Assembly (NCBI GenBank): GCA_017423025.1
Contig: JAFPGC010000066.1
Span: 1-57,569 of the forward strand
Reading direction: 5' to 3'
Source: Bacteroidales bacterium
GTDB lineage: Bacteria; Bacteroidota; Bacteroidia; Bacteroidales; UBA932
DNA length: 57,569 nucleotides
A model generated the notes under the pieces. The model was given only the letters and a program-made list of their open reading frames with translations. It made no database searches and was not told the origin of the DNA. Positions 1 through 7,632 of this stretch are shown piece after piece (positions within the stretch are counted from its first letter, which is position 1; the number at the start of each line of letters is the position of its first letter). Both the position numbers and the translations under genes were made by a program.

Positions 1-2
1 AA

Positions 3-740
3 GACTGGCGGGAGGTGGAAAACCTCACGCGGGAAGCATTCTGGAACGTATACCGGCCCGGATGCCAGGAGCACTTTGTACTCAATCAATACCGCAGCAA
101 TCCGGCTTTCATCCCGGAGCTGGACCTGGTGATGGAGGAGGATGGCCGAATTATAGGCCACGTCATGTTCTCCAAGTCCGAAATTACCCTAACCGACGGA
201 ACTTCGTTCCCTTCCTGGACTTTCGGCCCCATCAGCATCCATCCGGATTACAAACGTAAGGGCTATGGCCTCAAACTTTTGCAATATGCGCTGGAGAAGG
301 CCCGGGCAATGGGTATCGGCCTGTTGCAGATGGAAGGCAATATTGAGTTTTATAAGCACGCCGGCTTTGGCCTGGCCAGCAAACTGAAGATCCATTATCA
401 CGGCGAACCGGCTGAAAGTGAGGTGCCGTACTTCCTGGCGCAAGAACTAATCCCAGGATACTGGGGTAACCACGAGGGCACATATTGCCCGCCTTCCGGC
501 TACTTCGTGGCCGATGCCCAGTCGGAGGCCTTTGAAGTCTACGAAGCAGGCTTCCCTCCCAAGGAGAAGCATCTGGCCCCCGGTCAACTTCCCCAGTTCT
601 GCCAGAGCTGCGGCATGCCGCTTACTAAGGATGAAGACTGCGGCCGCAATGCCGACGGCAGCATCAACTTCGACTACTGTCAGTACTGTTTTCAAGGCGG
701 CAGGATTCACGCACACTGCATGCCACAAAGAGGATTATAA
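3..740 (+). CDS. GNAT N-acetyltransferase with C-terminal zinc ribbon (5' partial)
   Basis: Likely an acetyl-CoA-dependent N-acetyltransferase; the substrate is unknown. The frame is open to the window edge and the first codons read DWREVENLTREAFWN, the usual start region of this family, so the true start lies outside and the GTG at 15 is internal. The GNAT fold covers about residues 1-170, with the acetyl-CoA-binding loop near HPDYKRKGYGLKLLQ. The C-terminus carries four paired cysteines (CQSCGMPL, then DYCQYC), matching the short zinc-ribbon domain found at the end of some Bacteroidales and Firmicutes proteins. The next gene, after a 30 bp gap, is convergent. The family call is firm; the substrate is not. 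Confidence 0.85.
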   Translation, partial: DWREVENLTREAFWNVYRPGCQEHFVLNQYRSNPAFIPELDLVMEEDGRIIGHVMFSKSEITLTDGTSFPSWTFGPISIHPDYKRKGYGLKLLQYALEKARAMGIGLLQMEGNIEFYKHAGFGLASKLKIHYHGEPAESEVPYFLAQELIPGYWGNHEGTYCPPSGYFVADAQSEAFEVYEAGFPPKEKHLAPGQLPQFCQSCGMPLTKDEDCGRNADGSINFDYCQYCFQGGRIHAHCMPQRGL

Positions 741-770
741 GACACACAGAAGACAATAGAGACTTATAAA

Positions 771-1916
771 TCATGGCCGGAAGTGTTGAATGCTATTCGC
801 AAGAAAACGGGACAAGAAGACATTATAGACTGAGTACCCGGTTCCGTTTTCAGTAGTTGTCGCCAATACCAGCTCCTTGTCTATCAGGGCCTTGATGTTT
901 CTTAACGCTGTTGGCCCGGAAGAGATCTTGTACTTGGAAAGGAAAGCGGCGGAGGTAATCTGCGAGACGCTATCTTCCATGGCAATGGCCGCCAACATCT
1001 TCCATTGGGAGCGGGTAACCAGCCGGCGAATTTCCTGAAAGCGATCTCTCTCAGAGTCCAGAATCGTTTGGATGGCCGTCACGATATCTTTCCGGCCAAT
1101 GGCTTCCCCGGATAAGGAAAAGACCTCATTACACAAGCGTTGCGTATAATAAGTATGATCTTTGGTCCATTCAATAATAAAGCCGATGGAATCATCGTCG
1201 ATGGTTTTCCCTGCCAATGCGAATTTCTCCTTGATGAAAGCCGAATAAACCTGTATAGGCAACTTTGAAAGATATAAAAAGGCAGTACTTTCGTAGAACG
1301 GTTTCTTGGCGTTGGTAAACATATCGGTCATCGTGTGTTTCTTGCTTCCGCAAAAAATGAAACGGACATTATGCAGGTGCTGGATATGCTTCCGCAGAAT
1401 CGCTTCCATATTTACATCTCCGTATTCCCGGATTTGCTGGAACTCGTCGATGGCCAGCACGACCATCTGCGGATAACTCTCAAGGTAACCCAAGACCTCT
1501 TTAAGGGTACTTTGCTTTTGGTTATCATCCGCAAAAGTAAACGACACTTGAGGAGAACCGGTCAGCGGGTCGATGCCAAGCAAAGGACGGACGCTCTTCA
1601 GTGTCTTGAAAAAAGCTGTAATCTTCTGCTGTTTTCCGAGTCTGCCGACGACTGCTTCGGAAATCACCTTGATGAACGCTTCGATGGAAAGGGTATCGCT
1701 AATGTCGCAATAGATGGTTTCATAGGGCAGTTTTCTTTCTTTCATCTCATCAAACACCCGAAAAATGAGGCCGGTTTTTCCCAGTCTTCGGGGAGAGATA
1801 AGCGTCGTATTCCGCCCATTTGTAATATTGCGGATGATTTCCTCCGTTTCTTTCTCTCTGTCGCAGAAATAGGCCTTGGATTTAAAAGGTTCCAAGATGA
1901 AGGGATTCTCAAGCAT
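771..1916 (-). CDS. AAA-family ATP-binding protein (archaeal-type ATPase fold)
   Basis: An ATPase of the PF01637-like group that is widespread and uncharacterised in Bacteroidales. The Walker A region is SPRRLGKTGLI (about residues 41-51) and Walker B is VVLAIDEFQQI (about 150-160). A winged-helix-like C-terminal part (about 290-381) ends the protein. The 381-residue length is typical of the family. It stands alone, has its own promoter upstream (1933-1963), and lacks the GGCCGAT heptamer that is common elsewhere in the window. Its base composition is visibly more AT-rich than its neighbours, which suggests acquisition. Role unknown; some relatives are linked to mobile or defence loci, but nothing here shows that. 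Confidence 0.8.
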   Translation of the reverse strand: MLENPFILEPFKSKAYFCDREKETEEIIRNITNGRNTTLISPRRLGKTGLIFRVFDEMKERKLPYETIYCDISDTLSIEAFIKVISEAVVGRLGKQQKITAFFKTLKSVRPLLGIDPLTGSPQVSFTFADDNQKQSTLKEVLGYLESYPQMVVLAIDEFQQIREYGDVNMEAILRKHIQHLHNVRFIFCGSKKHTMTDMFTNAKKPFYESTAFLYLSKLPIQVYSAFIKEKFALAGKTIDDDSIGFIIEWTKDHTYYTQRLCNEVFSLSGEAIGRKDIVTAIQTILDSERDRFQEIRRLVTRSQWKMLAAIAMEDSVSQITSAAFLSKYKISSGPTALRNIKALIDKELVLATTTENGTGYSVYNVFLSRFLANSIQHFRP

Positions 1917-1932
1917 GGCCGTATCTTTTTCG

Positions 1933-1963
1933 CAAAGATAATTAACAATATGTTAATAACAAA
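1933..1963 (-). promoter_or_regulatory. Bacteroidota-type promoter for the AAA ATPase
   Basis: On the minus strand, TTTG (1960-1963) is followed 19 bp later by TATCTTTG (1933-1940), an excellent match to the Bacteroidota -33/-7 consensus. The ATG at 1916 lies 16 bp beyond the -7 box. Confidence 0.75.
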
Positions 1964-2064
1964 ATGTTAATCTCATTTTTCGCAATAATCTATAAACCTC
2001 TGAATCTCCAACGCCCCTTCCAGAAACCGGAGGTTCGAGATTCGGAGTGTTTGGTCTACTACAG

Positions 2065-2093
2065 CCGGAAAGTCGAAAGATTTTCCGGTTTTT
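2065..2093 (+). terminator. Terminator-like hairpin with T tract
   Basis: CCGGAAA (2065-2071) pairs with TTTCCGG (2082-2088), followed by a run of Ts. No plus-strand gene ends just upstream, so it is either orphaned by a deletion or not functional. Confidence 0.45.
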
Positions 2094-2515
2094 TCTTGCT
2101 CTGGGTTATTTACAGGCAGTTAAGATTGCTCGGTTAACCTCAAATACCTGGTTCGAGGAATTTTTTTCAAGACGCGATATTTCGATGTTCAACATCCGAC
2201 ACAATCTTTCCATATGCGAACGGTATTTCCATATGCCTTCTCTATTTTCGCACAACTAATAAAATTATATGATATAAACAACTATCATATCAAAGAGTCT
2301 TCCATCTCGTCTACCCTGATACAAATTGAAAACGACTCGGTTGGCTCCGGACTTTTTGCCGGTTTCATCCGATCCTCCTTGGAGAAATGGCATATTGTGG
2401 TTATCTTTACCAGAAACATCGAAAATTGTACGACTCGTTTAAACTGTTGTTATCATAAACCCAAAAATTGATAGGGCAATACACTTTTTAAGCAAAAGAA
2501 AAGGACGAATTAAAT

Positions 2516-3253
2516 ATGACCAACATCACAAAATCTATTTGCCTAGGGTTCTGCCTGTTTGCAGTTGCTTGCGGAAACCCGTCACAGAAAGCGTCTGACG
2601 CTGATTTTACCGACAGTGTTACCGAGGCACTCGCTAACGGCGGACAAATCGACCTTGACCAGATGCAGTGGACCCGCGAGCCTGCTGCCTGTGAAATCAA
2701 GGGCGATGTCATCTCCATTACTACGGCCCCTCATACGGACCTTTGGCAGCGTACATACTACCATTTTAGGAACGATAACGCCCCCGTGCTGCAGATGCAG
2801 ACCAAAGAGAAATTCTTCAGCTTTGTTGTGAAGACGGACTTCACCCAAAGCCACCAGCGTTTCGACCAGTGCGGCATAGTGATGTACCTGGACAGTGACA
2901 ACTGGCTCAAGGGTTCAGTTGAATTCGAGAATGAGGAGTTCCAGCACCTGGGCAGTGTGGCTACCAACAACGGCTATTCTGACTGGGCCACTACAGCTAT
3001 ATCGGCCGATGTCAAGACCATGTGGTACCGCTTCTCCCGTCGGGAGGATGATTTCTGCATCGAATGCTCTGCCGACGGGATAAATTTCAGCCAGATGCGT
3101 GTCTGCCATATGTATGCGGCCACGGACGCCATCTGTTTTGGCATCTATGCCTGCTCTCCGGAGGAGTCCTCTTTCACGGCTGTGTTCACGGATATGAAGA
3201 TTACCGAGTGCGCCTGGAAGGCCCATGACGGCCAGCAGCCGGATGAGAAGTAA
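2516..3253 (+). CDS. DUF1349-like concanavalin-fold lipoprotein
   Basis: Probably a surface or periplasmic lipoprotein with a beta-sandwich of the DUF1349 type, which is common in carbohydrate-related contexts; no catalytic activity is established. The N-terminus MTNITKSICLGFCLFAVAC ends in a lipobox with Cys19. The body has the family-typical run PHTDLWQRTYYHF, then FSFVVKTDF, CGIVMYLDSDNWLKGSVEF and WYRFSRREDDFCIECSADG. The length of 245 residues fits one domain plus signal. It lies 8 bp before an MFS transporter, so the two are probably co-transcribed and may act on the same ligand. The family call rests on pattern memory only. Confidence 0.7.
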   Translation: MTNITKSICLGFCLFAVACGNPSQKASDADFTDSVTEALANGGQIDLDQMQWTREPAACEIKGDVISITTAPHTDLWQRTYYHFRNDNAPVLQMQTKEKFFSFVVKTDFTQSHQRFDQCGIVMYLDSDNWLKGSVEFENEEFQHLGSVATNNGYSDWATTAISADVKTMWYRFSRREDDFCIECSADGINFSQMRVCHMYAATDAICFGIYACSPEESSFTAVFTDMKITECAWKAHDGQQPDEK

Positions 3254-3261
3254 AAGATAAA

Positions 3262-4443
3262 ATGATGGGTAGTGATATAAGTAATTACAGCAAAACAAAG
3301 GCGGCCTGTTATTTGGGATTTGTGACGCAAGCCATCGTGGCCAATTTCACTCCCTTACTCTTCATGGCCTTTCATCGCGAGTATGGCGTGCCTGTGGCCA
3401 GTCTCGCGCTCATTCCGGCCGTGTTCTATGTCGTACAATTGGTAACGGATTTCCTTTGCGCGAAGTTCAAGAATATCAACTACCGCCGCAGTATCATCAT
3501 CTCTGAAGTTACTTCGGCGTTGGGGCTGATGGGGCTCAGTTTTGTGCCGCAACTCTTTGCCAATCCGATGGTCGGTATCCTGCTCTGCGTCACGGTCTAT
3601 GCCGTTGGCAGTGGTCTCATCGAGGTGCTGTGCAGTCCCATTATCGAAGCCTGCCCGTTCCCGAACAAAGAGGGGATGATGAGTCTGCTGCACTCGTTCT
3701 ACTGCTGGGGTGCCGTTGGCGTTATCCTGGGTTCGACGCTGTTCTTCACGCTCTTTGGTCTCGACCATTGGCGTATCCTCGCCTGCCTTTGGGCGCTCAT
3801 TTCGCTCTATAATATCATCAATTTCGCCACCTGTCCCATCGAACCTATTGTGCCGGATACGGAGAGTATGAGTATGGGGGAACTTCTCCGCAACAAGACT
3901 TTCTGGCTCTTTCTGCTGCTGATGGTGGCCGCCGGAGCATCCGAGAGCACCATGGCGCAGTGGACATCGGCTTTTGCGGAGGCTTCGCTGGGCGTCAGCA
4001 AGACGCTCGGTGACCTGATTGGCCCGTGTGGATTTGCTTTCTGTATGGGCCTCGGTCGTCTTTGGTATGGTAAGCGTGGTCAGAACCTGGATCTGACCCG
4101 CTACATGATCGGTGCCGGAATGCTGTGTGCGGCTGCTTATCTGACTGCCTCGCTGGCGAATGTGCCGATGCTTTGTCTAGTGGGCTGTATGGTCAGCGGT
4201 CTGGCGGTGGGAATCATGTGGCCGGGCAGTATCAGCATTACATCGGCCCGTATCCCCAAAGGCGGTACCGCACTCTTTGCTCTCCTTGCTCTGTCCGGAG
4301 ATGCCGGCGGCACATTCGGCCCGTCGCTGGTAGGTCTTTGTGCTGGTTCCGGAGACATTCAGCATGGGCTTCTGGCTGCCACTGTTTTCCCCGTCATCCT
4401 GATTTTCTGTCTGGTGGGGATACGTAGGAAATCAAGCGTATAG
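3262..4443 (+). CDS. Major facilitator superfamily transporter
   Basis: An inner-membrane transporter, probably of a sugar or related small solute, with about 12 hydrophobic segments over 393 residues. Visible features are the first helix region YLGFVTQAIVANFTPLLFMA and a mid-protein charged loop near residue 190 (CPIEPIVPDTESMSMGELL) separating the two six-helix halves. The layout resembles fucose-permease-like MFS proteins. The start is an ATG-ATG pair at 3262; the second ATG could be used instead. It follows the DUF1349 lipoprotein by 8 bp. Substrate not deducible. Confidence 0.85.
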   Translation: MMGSDISNYSKTKAACYLGFVTQAIVANFTPLLFMAFHREYGVPVASLALIPAVFYVVQLVTDFLCAKFKNINYRRSIIISEVTSALGLMGLSFVPQLFANPMVGILLCVTVYAVGSGLIEVLCSPIIEACPFPNKEGMMSLLHSFYCWGAVGVILGSTLFFTLFGLDHWRILACLWALISLYNIINFATCPIEPIVPDTESMSMGELLRNKTFWLFLLLMVAAGASESTMAQWTSAFAEASLGVSKTLGDLIGPCGFAFCMGLGRLWYGKRGQNLDLTRYMIGAGMLCAAAYLTASLANVPMLCLVGCMVSGLAVGIMWPGSISITSARIPKGGTALFALLALSGDAGGTFGPSLVGLCAGSGDIQHGLLAATVFPVILIFCLVGIRRKSSV

Positions 4444-4493
4444 AATCTCCAGGAAGGTTGTTTATTTTATCTTTACACCGACAAAAAATCAAA

Positions 4494-4721
4494 ATGATGG
4501 ATAGAAAGATCTTTTTTGCATCATGCATGCTTGTAGTTGGCCTTTCGGCCTGTTAGAAGATGGAACCGGAAGTCGGTTACCGGGCCGGGTGGCCTCCGCA
4601 CAAGAGCGTGGAGGAGAGTCGGGAGATTATCCGGACTGTCTTCAGTGACGATACCTGCACCTGGGCTATCGTGTTGAAAGAAACCGGGGAACCCATCCGC
4701 GTTTTAAGGCTTGAACTGTAG
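4494..4721 (+). pseudogene. Chimeric remnant: lipoprotein signal, TAG stop, GNAT fragment
   Basis: From ATG 4494 the frame encodes a complete lipoprotein signal (MMDRKIFFASCMLVVGLSAC) and hits TAG at 4554-4556, exactly after the lipobox cysteine. The same frame then continues as [20 protein letters not shown] and ends [18 protein letters not shown], stopping at 4721. The second part is clearly the early-to-middle section of a RimJ/RimL-type acetyltransferase, a family that does not carry signal peptides. So two unrelated gene pieces appear joined and truncated. It ends 8 bp from the convergent hydE stop. Confidence 0.7.
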
Positions 4722-4729
4722 GGAGCCCG

Positions 4730-5758
4730 CTAATGTTTGGAGTCTCCCCAGCGGCCGTAGCCGATGGGGATGTCCCGGGAGGCAAGATCCTGCACATCGC
4801 TGGCGTTGAGCGTCTTGCGGTCGTACAGGTTGTATTTGACCATCTGCTCACGAGGTGTGATGTTGGGCATGATAACGTTGGCGCCGGAAAGAATCCCTTC
4901 TTCGCGTCCGCGGGGATCCAGAATCTCCAGGGCTGTAGCAGCGGCGATATTAATGTCCGGCATCAGCAGGCGCAGCAGGGCAATCATCTTGAGGCCCAGG
5001 GAAAAGCGTCTTCGGGCCGATGGATAAGGGGCGCCGGATAGCGTCAGCGGCGTCTCGGGATGGGGATTGTAAGGACCCATGCCCACCATCGGCGCATCAA
5101 ATTCCTTGTAGAAAAGCAGGTCATCGGCCAGGTCCTCCGCCGTCTGAAAAGGCAGGCCTATCATGGCTCCCGTTCCGGCCTGGTAACCTATTTCTTTCAA
5201 ATCGCACAGCGCCTTCAGCCTGCGGTCGTACGAATGGTCTTGAGGGTGAATCTTGTAGTACAGGTCGGGGTTCGAGGATTCGATGCGAAGCAGATAGCGA
5301 TGCGCCCCGGCATCGAACCATTCCTCATAGACCTCCCGGGGCTGTTCCCCCAGGGAAAGGGTAATCCCCAGCGGCGGGTCCTCCCCCGTGTCGATGGACT
5401 TGATCGCCTTGAGCAGGCGGGTAACCTTGCCGATAAATGCCGCATCGGCCCTCTCTCCGCCCTGGATAACTACGGAGCCATAGCGACGACGGGCCGCTAT
5501 CCTGGCCGTGGCCAGCACTTCTTCCTCCGAGAGTTCATAACGCTGGCAGCGGATGTCCCGGCGGATGCCGCAGTACAGGCAGTCCTTGACGCAGATATTG
5601 GAAATCTCGATGAGCCCCCGCAGGTAGACTTCCGGACCTACGGTGGCCACTTTGACCCTGTATGCCTCCTGGCAGAGCGCCTCTTCAAAAGCGGCGTCCT
5701 CGCAGGCAAGGGCGGCGGTCAGTCCTTTCCGGTCCAGGGTGAGCTCCGACAGATTCAT
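4730..5758 (-). CDS. hydE: Radical SAM maturase HydE-like protein
   Basis: HydE acts in assembly of the [FeFe]-hydrogenase H-cluster by radical S-adenosylmethionine chemistry. The radical SAM motif C-x3-C-x2-C is present at Cys56, Cys60 and Cys63 (CVKDCLYC). Other family features are RYELSEEEV, VVIQGGERAD, GITLSLGEQP and the TIM-barrel strand YLLRIESSNPDLYYKIHP. The length of 342 is standard. No hydF, hydG or hydrogenase gene is in the window, so the partners must be elsewhere if it works as HydE. The related methylornithine synthase PylB is less likely given length and motifs. The start overlaps the stop of the MATE gene (ATGA, 5755-5758), so the two are translationally coupled. Confidence 0.82.
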   Translation of the reverse strand: MNLSELTLDRKGLTAALACEDAAFEEALCQEAYRVKVATVGPEVYLRGLIEISNICVKDCLYCGIRRDIRCQRYELSEEEVLATARIAARRRYGSVVIQGGERADAAFIGKVTRLLKAIKSIDTGEDPPLGITLSLGEQPREVYEEWFDAGAHRYLLRIESSNPDLYYKIHPQDHSYDRRLKALCDLKEIGYQAGTGAMIGLPFQTAEDLADDLLFYKEFDAPMVGMGPYNPHPETPLTLSGAPYPSARRRFSLGLKMIALLRLLMPDINIAAATALEILDPRGREEGILSGANVIMPNITPREQMVKYNLYDRKTLNASDVQDLASRDIPIGYGRWGDSKH

Positions 5759-7539
5759 TGTGCCTTTTCAAAATTCAGGTACACGCAGTTGACACCACTG
5801 CCGTAGTGGTAGTGGACATCCCGGCAATAGCCCGCCACGATGAGCAGGCTCAGCGACTCCTGCTCTTGTTGGCCGTAAGCGAGCAGGGGATTGTAGGCTT
5901 TTCCGGCCGCCTTGACCAAAACCGTGAAGCGTTTGTCTCCGTCTACAATTCCCACGTCAAAGCTCCCCTTGAGCCCGCAGGAGAGGCCCATCTCCAGCTG
6001 GTGAAGCATCATCTCCTCCATACAGTGGGTGACGGCCGTGAGTTCCGCCGGGTTAAGGCGCATGGCCTCCAACTTGTCACAAAGAAGGCGGAACTTCTGC
6101 GACACGCTGTCCTGGTTATAGGCGGCGCTTACGGTGATGGAACTGGGATTGCTGCCCACCGGGGTGAGCCAAACCGGGTGCAGATGCTCCTTTTTTCGGG
6201 ACAGGAGGGCCGATGCCAGCAGTCCTCCCATCATAGGAAGGAGCATACCCAGCGGCAGGGCCACCCACAGGTTCCAGCGGGCCAGGGCCAGGGCGAGCGG
6301 CAGGGTGCACAGGACGATGCCGGCCTGAAGAAGGGCGGCCATCCGGCCCCGCTTGACCAGCAGGAAGGCATTGGCCTGGGTCATCAGCACGGTGGCCGGC
6401 AGGAAGACTCCGCTGAAGATGCGGAGCGGACGGGCCGATAGCTGGGCCAGGTGGACATCGGCCCCGAAGAGGGAGGCCACCGCGGTAGGGAAGGCCATCA
6501 GCAGGACGGAGGCAACCAGGGCCAGCCCCAGGGACAGTCTCAGGATGAGGGAAATGAGCCGGTTGACGCCGTCCCAGTCCTCTTCTCCGGAGAGGATGCC
6601 GCCCAGTCCCGTGATGGTGCCGCCCGTTGCGGTGAGGACCAGCATACAGATCATCAGCAGCTGCATGCAGATGCTCAGGGTGAACATTCCGTCGGCCCCC
6701 AGCGTACTGAGGACGAGGGTGTTGAGGCCCAGGTTGAGGAGGATCATGGATACGCCCGTCATGGCGGCGGGGGTGCCGCGGGACAGGACTTCCCGGAAAT
6801 GGCGGCGAAAATCGGCCCATCTGGACCAGCACAGGCGGTAGGGACGCGGTTCCCGGAGAAGGTAGGGGACCATCACCAGGAAGCCCAGGACCGCAGCTGC
6901 GGAAGTACCCGCCGCCGCTCCCCGGATGCCCATCTGCAGCACCCGTACAAAGAGGATGTCCAGGGCCAGGTTGAGTACGCCGAAGATGCCTACGAACCAG
7001 GTTACCAGCTTGGGCTGTCCGCTGATTTGGACAAACTGGCTGCCGGCACAGGCAAACAGGCCGAAGAAACTTCCTACAAAGGCAAAGGGCAGATATTCCT
7101 GCAGCATCGGCTGCAGGCGGATGTCCTGGGTTATGAACATGGAAACCGGCCCTGCAAAAACGGCCAGGAGGGCCGTGAAGACTCCGCTGATAAACAGGGA
7201 GGACGCCAGTCCCACCGTGAGGATGCGGTTCACCCGCGCATAGTCCTGGTTTCCGAAAGCCGGCGCAATCAGCAGGGAGGTTCCCATCAAGAGAATGGTG
7301 CCGGGAAGCATAAGGATATTCACCAGCGGCAGGGCCAGGATGATCACCGACACGGCATCGGCCCCGATGAACTGGCCGGCTACCATACTGTCGATGGTGC
7401 AGTTGAGCTGGATGATGATGCCGGCAAAAATGGCCGCCGCCAAGTAATGCCTCAGCGTATGGCGGATGATATGCGAGTTGCGGATCACGGTTATTAGCTT
7501 CCAGTTTCCTAAGTTACGGAAAAACCGGTAAAAACCCAA
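5755..7539 (-). CDS. MATE-family transporter fused to an ATPase-like (HATPase) C-terminal domain
   Basis: A 594-residue membrane protein. Residues about 30-450 are a MATE/polysaccharide-flippase fold with about 12 helices (LNCTIDSMVAGQFIGADAVS near the first helix, IAPAFGNQDYARVNRI after it). A soluble tail of about 135 residues follows, containing LTAVTHCMEEMMLHQLEMG and GIVDGDKRFTVLVK, resembling the RsbW-like HATPase_c_2 fold of anti-sigma kinases but with weak ATP-lid motifs. Ordinary MATE proteins stop at about 450 residues. The start is uncertain: 7539 is a TTG, and a GTG at 7488 (VIRNSHIIRHT) is an alternative. It overlaps hydE by four bases. The tail may bind nucleotide or regulate the transporter. 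Confidence 0.75.
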   Translation of the reverse strand: MGFYRFFRNLGNWKLITVIRNSHIIRHTLRHYLAAAIFAGIIIQLNCTIDSMVAGQFIGADAVSVIILALPLVNILMLPGTILLMGTSLLIAPAFGNQDYARVNRILTVGLASSLFISGVFTALLAVFAGPVSMFITQDIRLQPMLQEYLPFAFVGSFFGLFACAGSQFVQISGQPKLVTWFVGIFGVLNLALDILFVRVLQMGIRGAAAGTSAAAVLGFLVMVPYLLREPRPYRLCWSRWADFRRHFREVLSRGTPAAMTGVSMILLNLGLNTLVLSTLGADGMFTLSICMQLLMICMLVLTATGGTITGLGGILSGEEDWDGVNRLISLILRLSLGLALVASVLLMAFPTAVASLFGADVHLAQLSARPLRIFSGVFLPATVLMTQANAFLLVKRGRMAALLQAGIVLCTLPLALALARWNLWVALPLGMLLPMMGGLLASALLSRKKEHLHPVWLTPVGSNPSSITVSAAYNQDSVSQKFRLLCDKLEAMRLNPAELTAVTHCMEEMMLHQLEMGLSCGLKGSFDVGIVDGDKRFTVLVKAAGKAYNPLLAYGQQEQESLSLLIVAGYCRDVHYHYGSGVNCVYLNFEKAQ

Positions 7540-7572
7540 GAATCGGCCTTGTTAAAAATTTTTAAAATATTC

Positions 7573-7604
7573 CTTGTTAAAATATTTTAAAAAGCGTACC
7601 TTTG
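7573..7604 (+). promoter_or_regulatory. Bacteroidota-type promoter for the SulP gene
   Basis: CTTG (7573-7576) is followed 20 bp later by TACCTTTG (7597-7604). The sulP ATG is at 7633, giving a leader of about 20 nt. A GGCCGAT heptamer (7606-7612) overlaps the expected transcription start. Confidence 0.75.
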
Positions 7605-7632
7605 CGGCCGATTTTTTGACAAGACTGAAAGT

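Larger units (their letters stand above)
1917..2515. other. AT-rich gene-free stretch
   Basis: About 600 bp with no convincing gene. It is much richer in A+T than the rest of the window. It holds the ATPase promoter at its left end, a terminator-like hairpin (2065-2093), and an AT-rich inverted repeat with 8 bp arms (2267-2274 and 2283-2290). Short open frames here have no recognisable product. It may be the scar of a lost element or an acquired segment together with the ATPase. Confidence 0.5.

Noticed and set aside
2024-2050. A GGTTCGAGA stretch resembling a tRNA T-arm, possibly an attachment-site remnant
   Set aside because: The flanking bases do not form a T-stem, there is no matching tRNA nearby and no integrase gene.
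4554-4556. TAG read-through (recoding) in the 4494-4721 gene
   Set aside because: The downstream part is a truncated cytoplasmic enzyme fragment, so decay explains it better than recoding, and no recoding element was seen.
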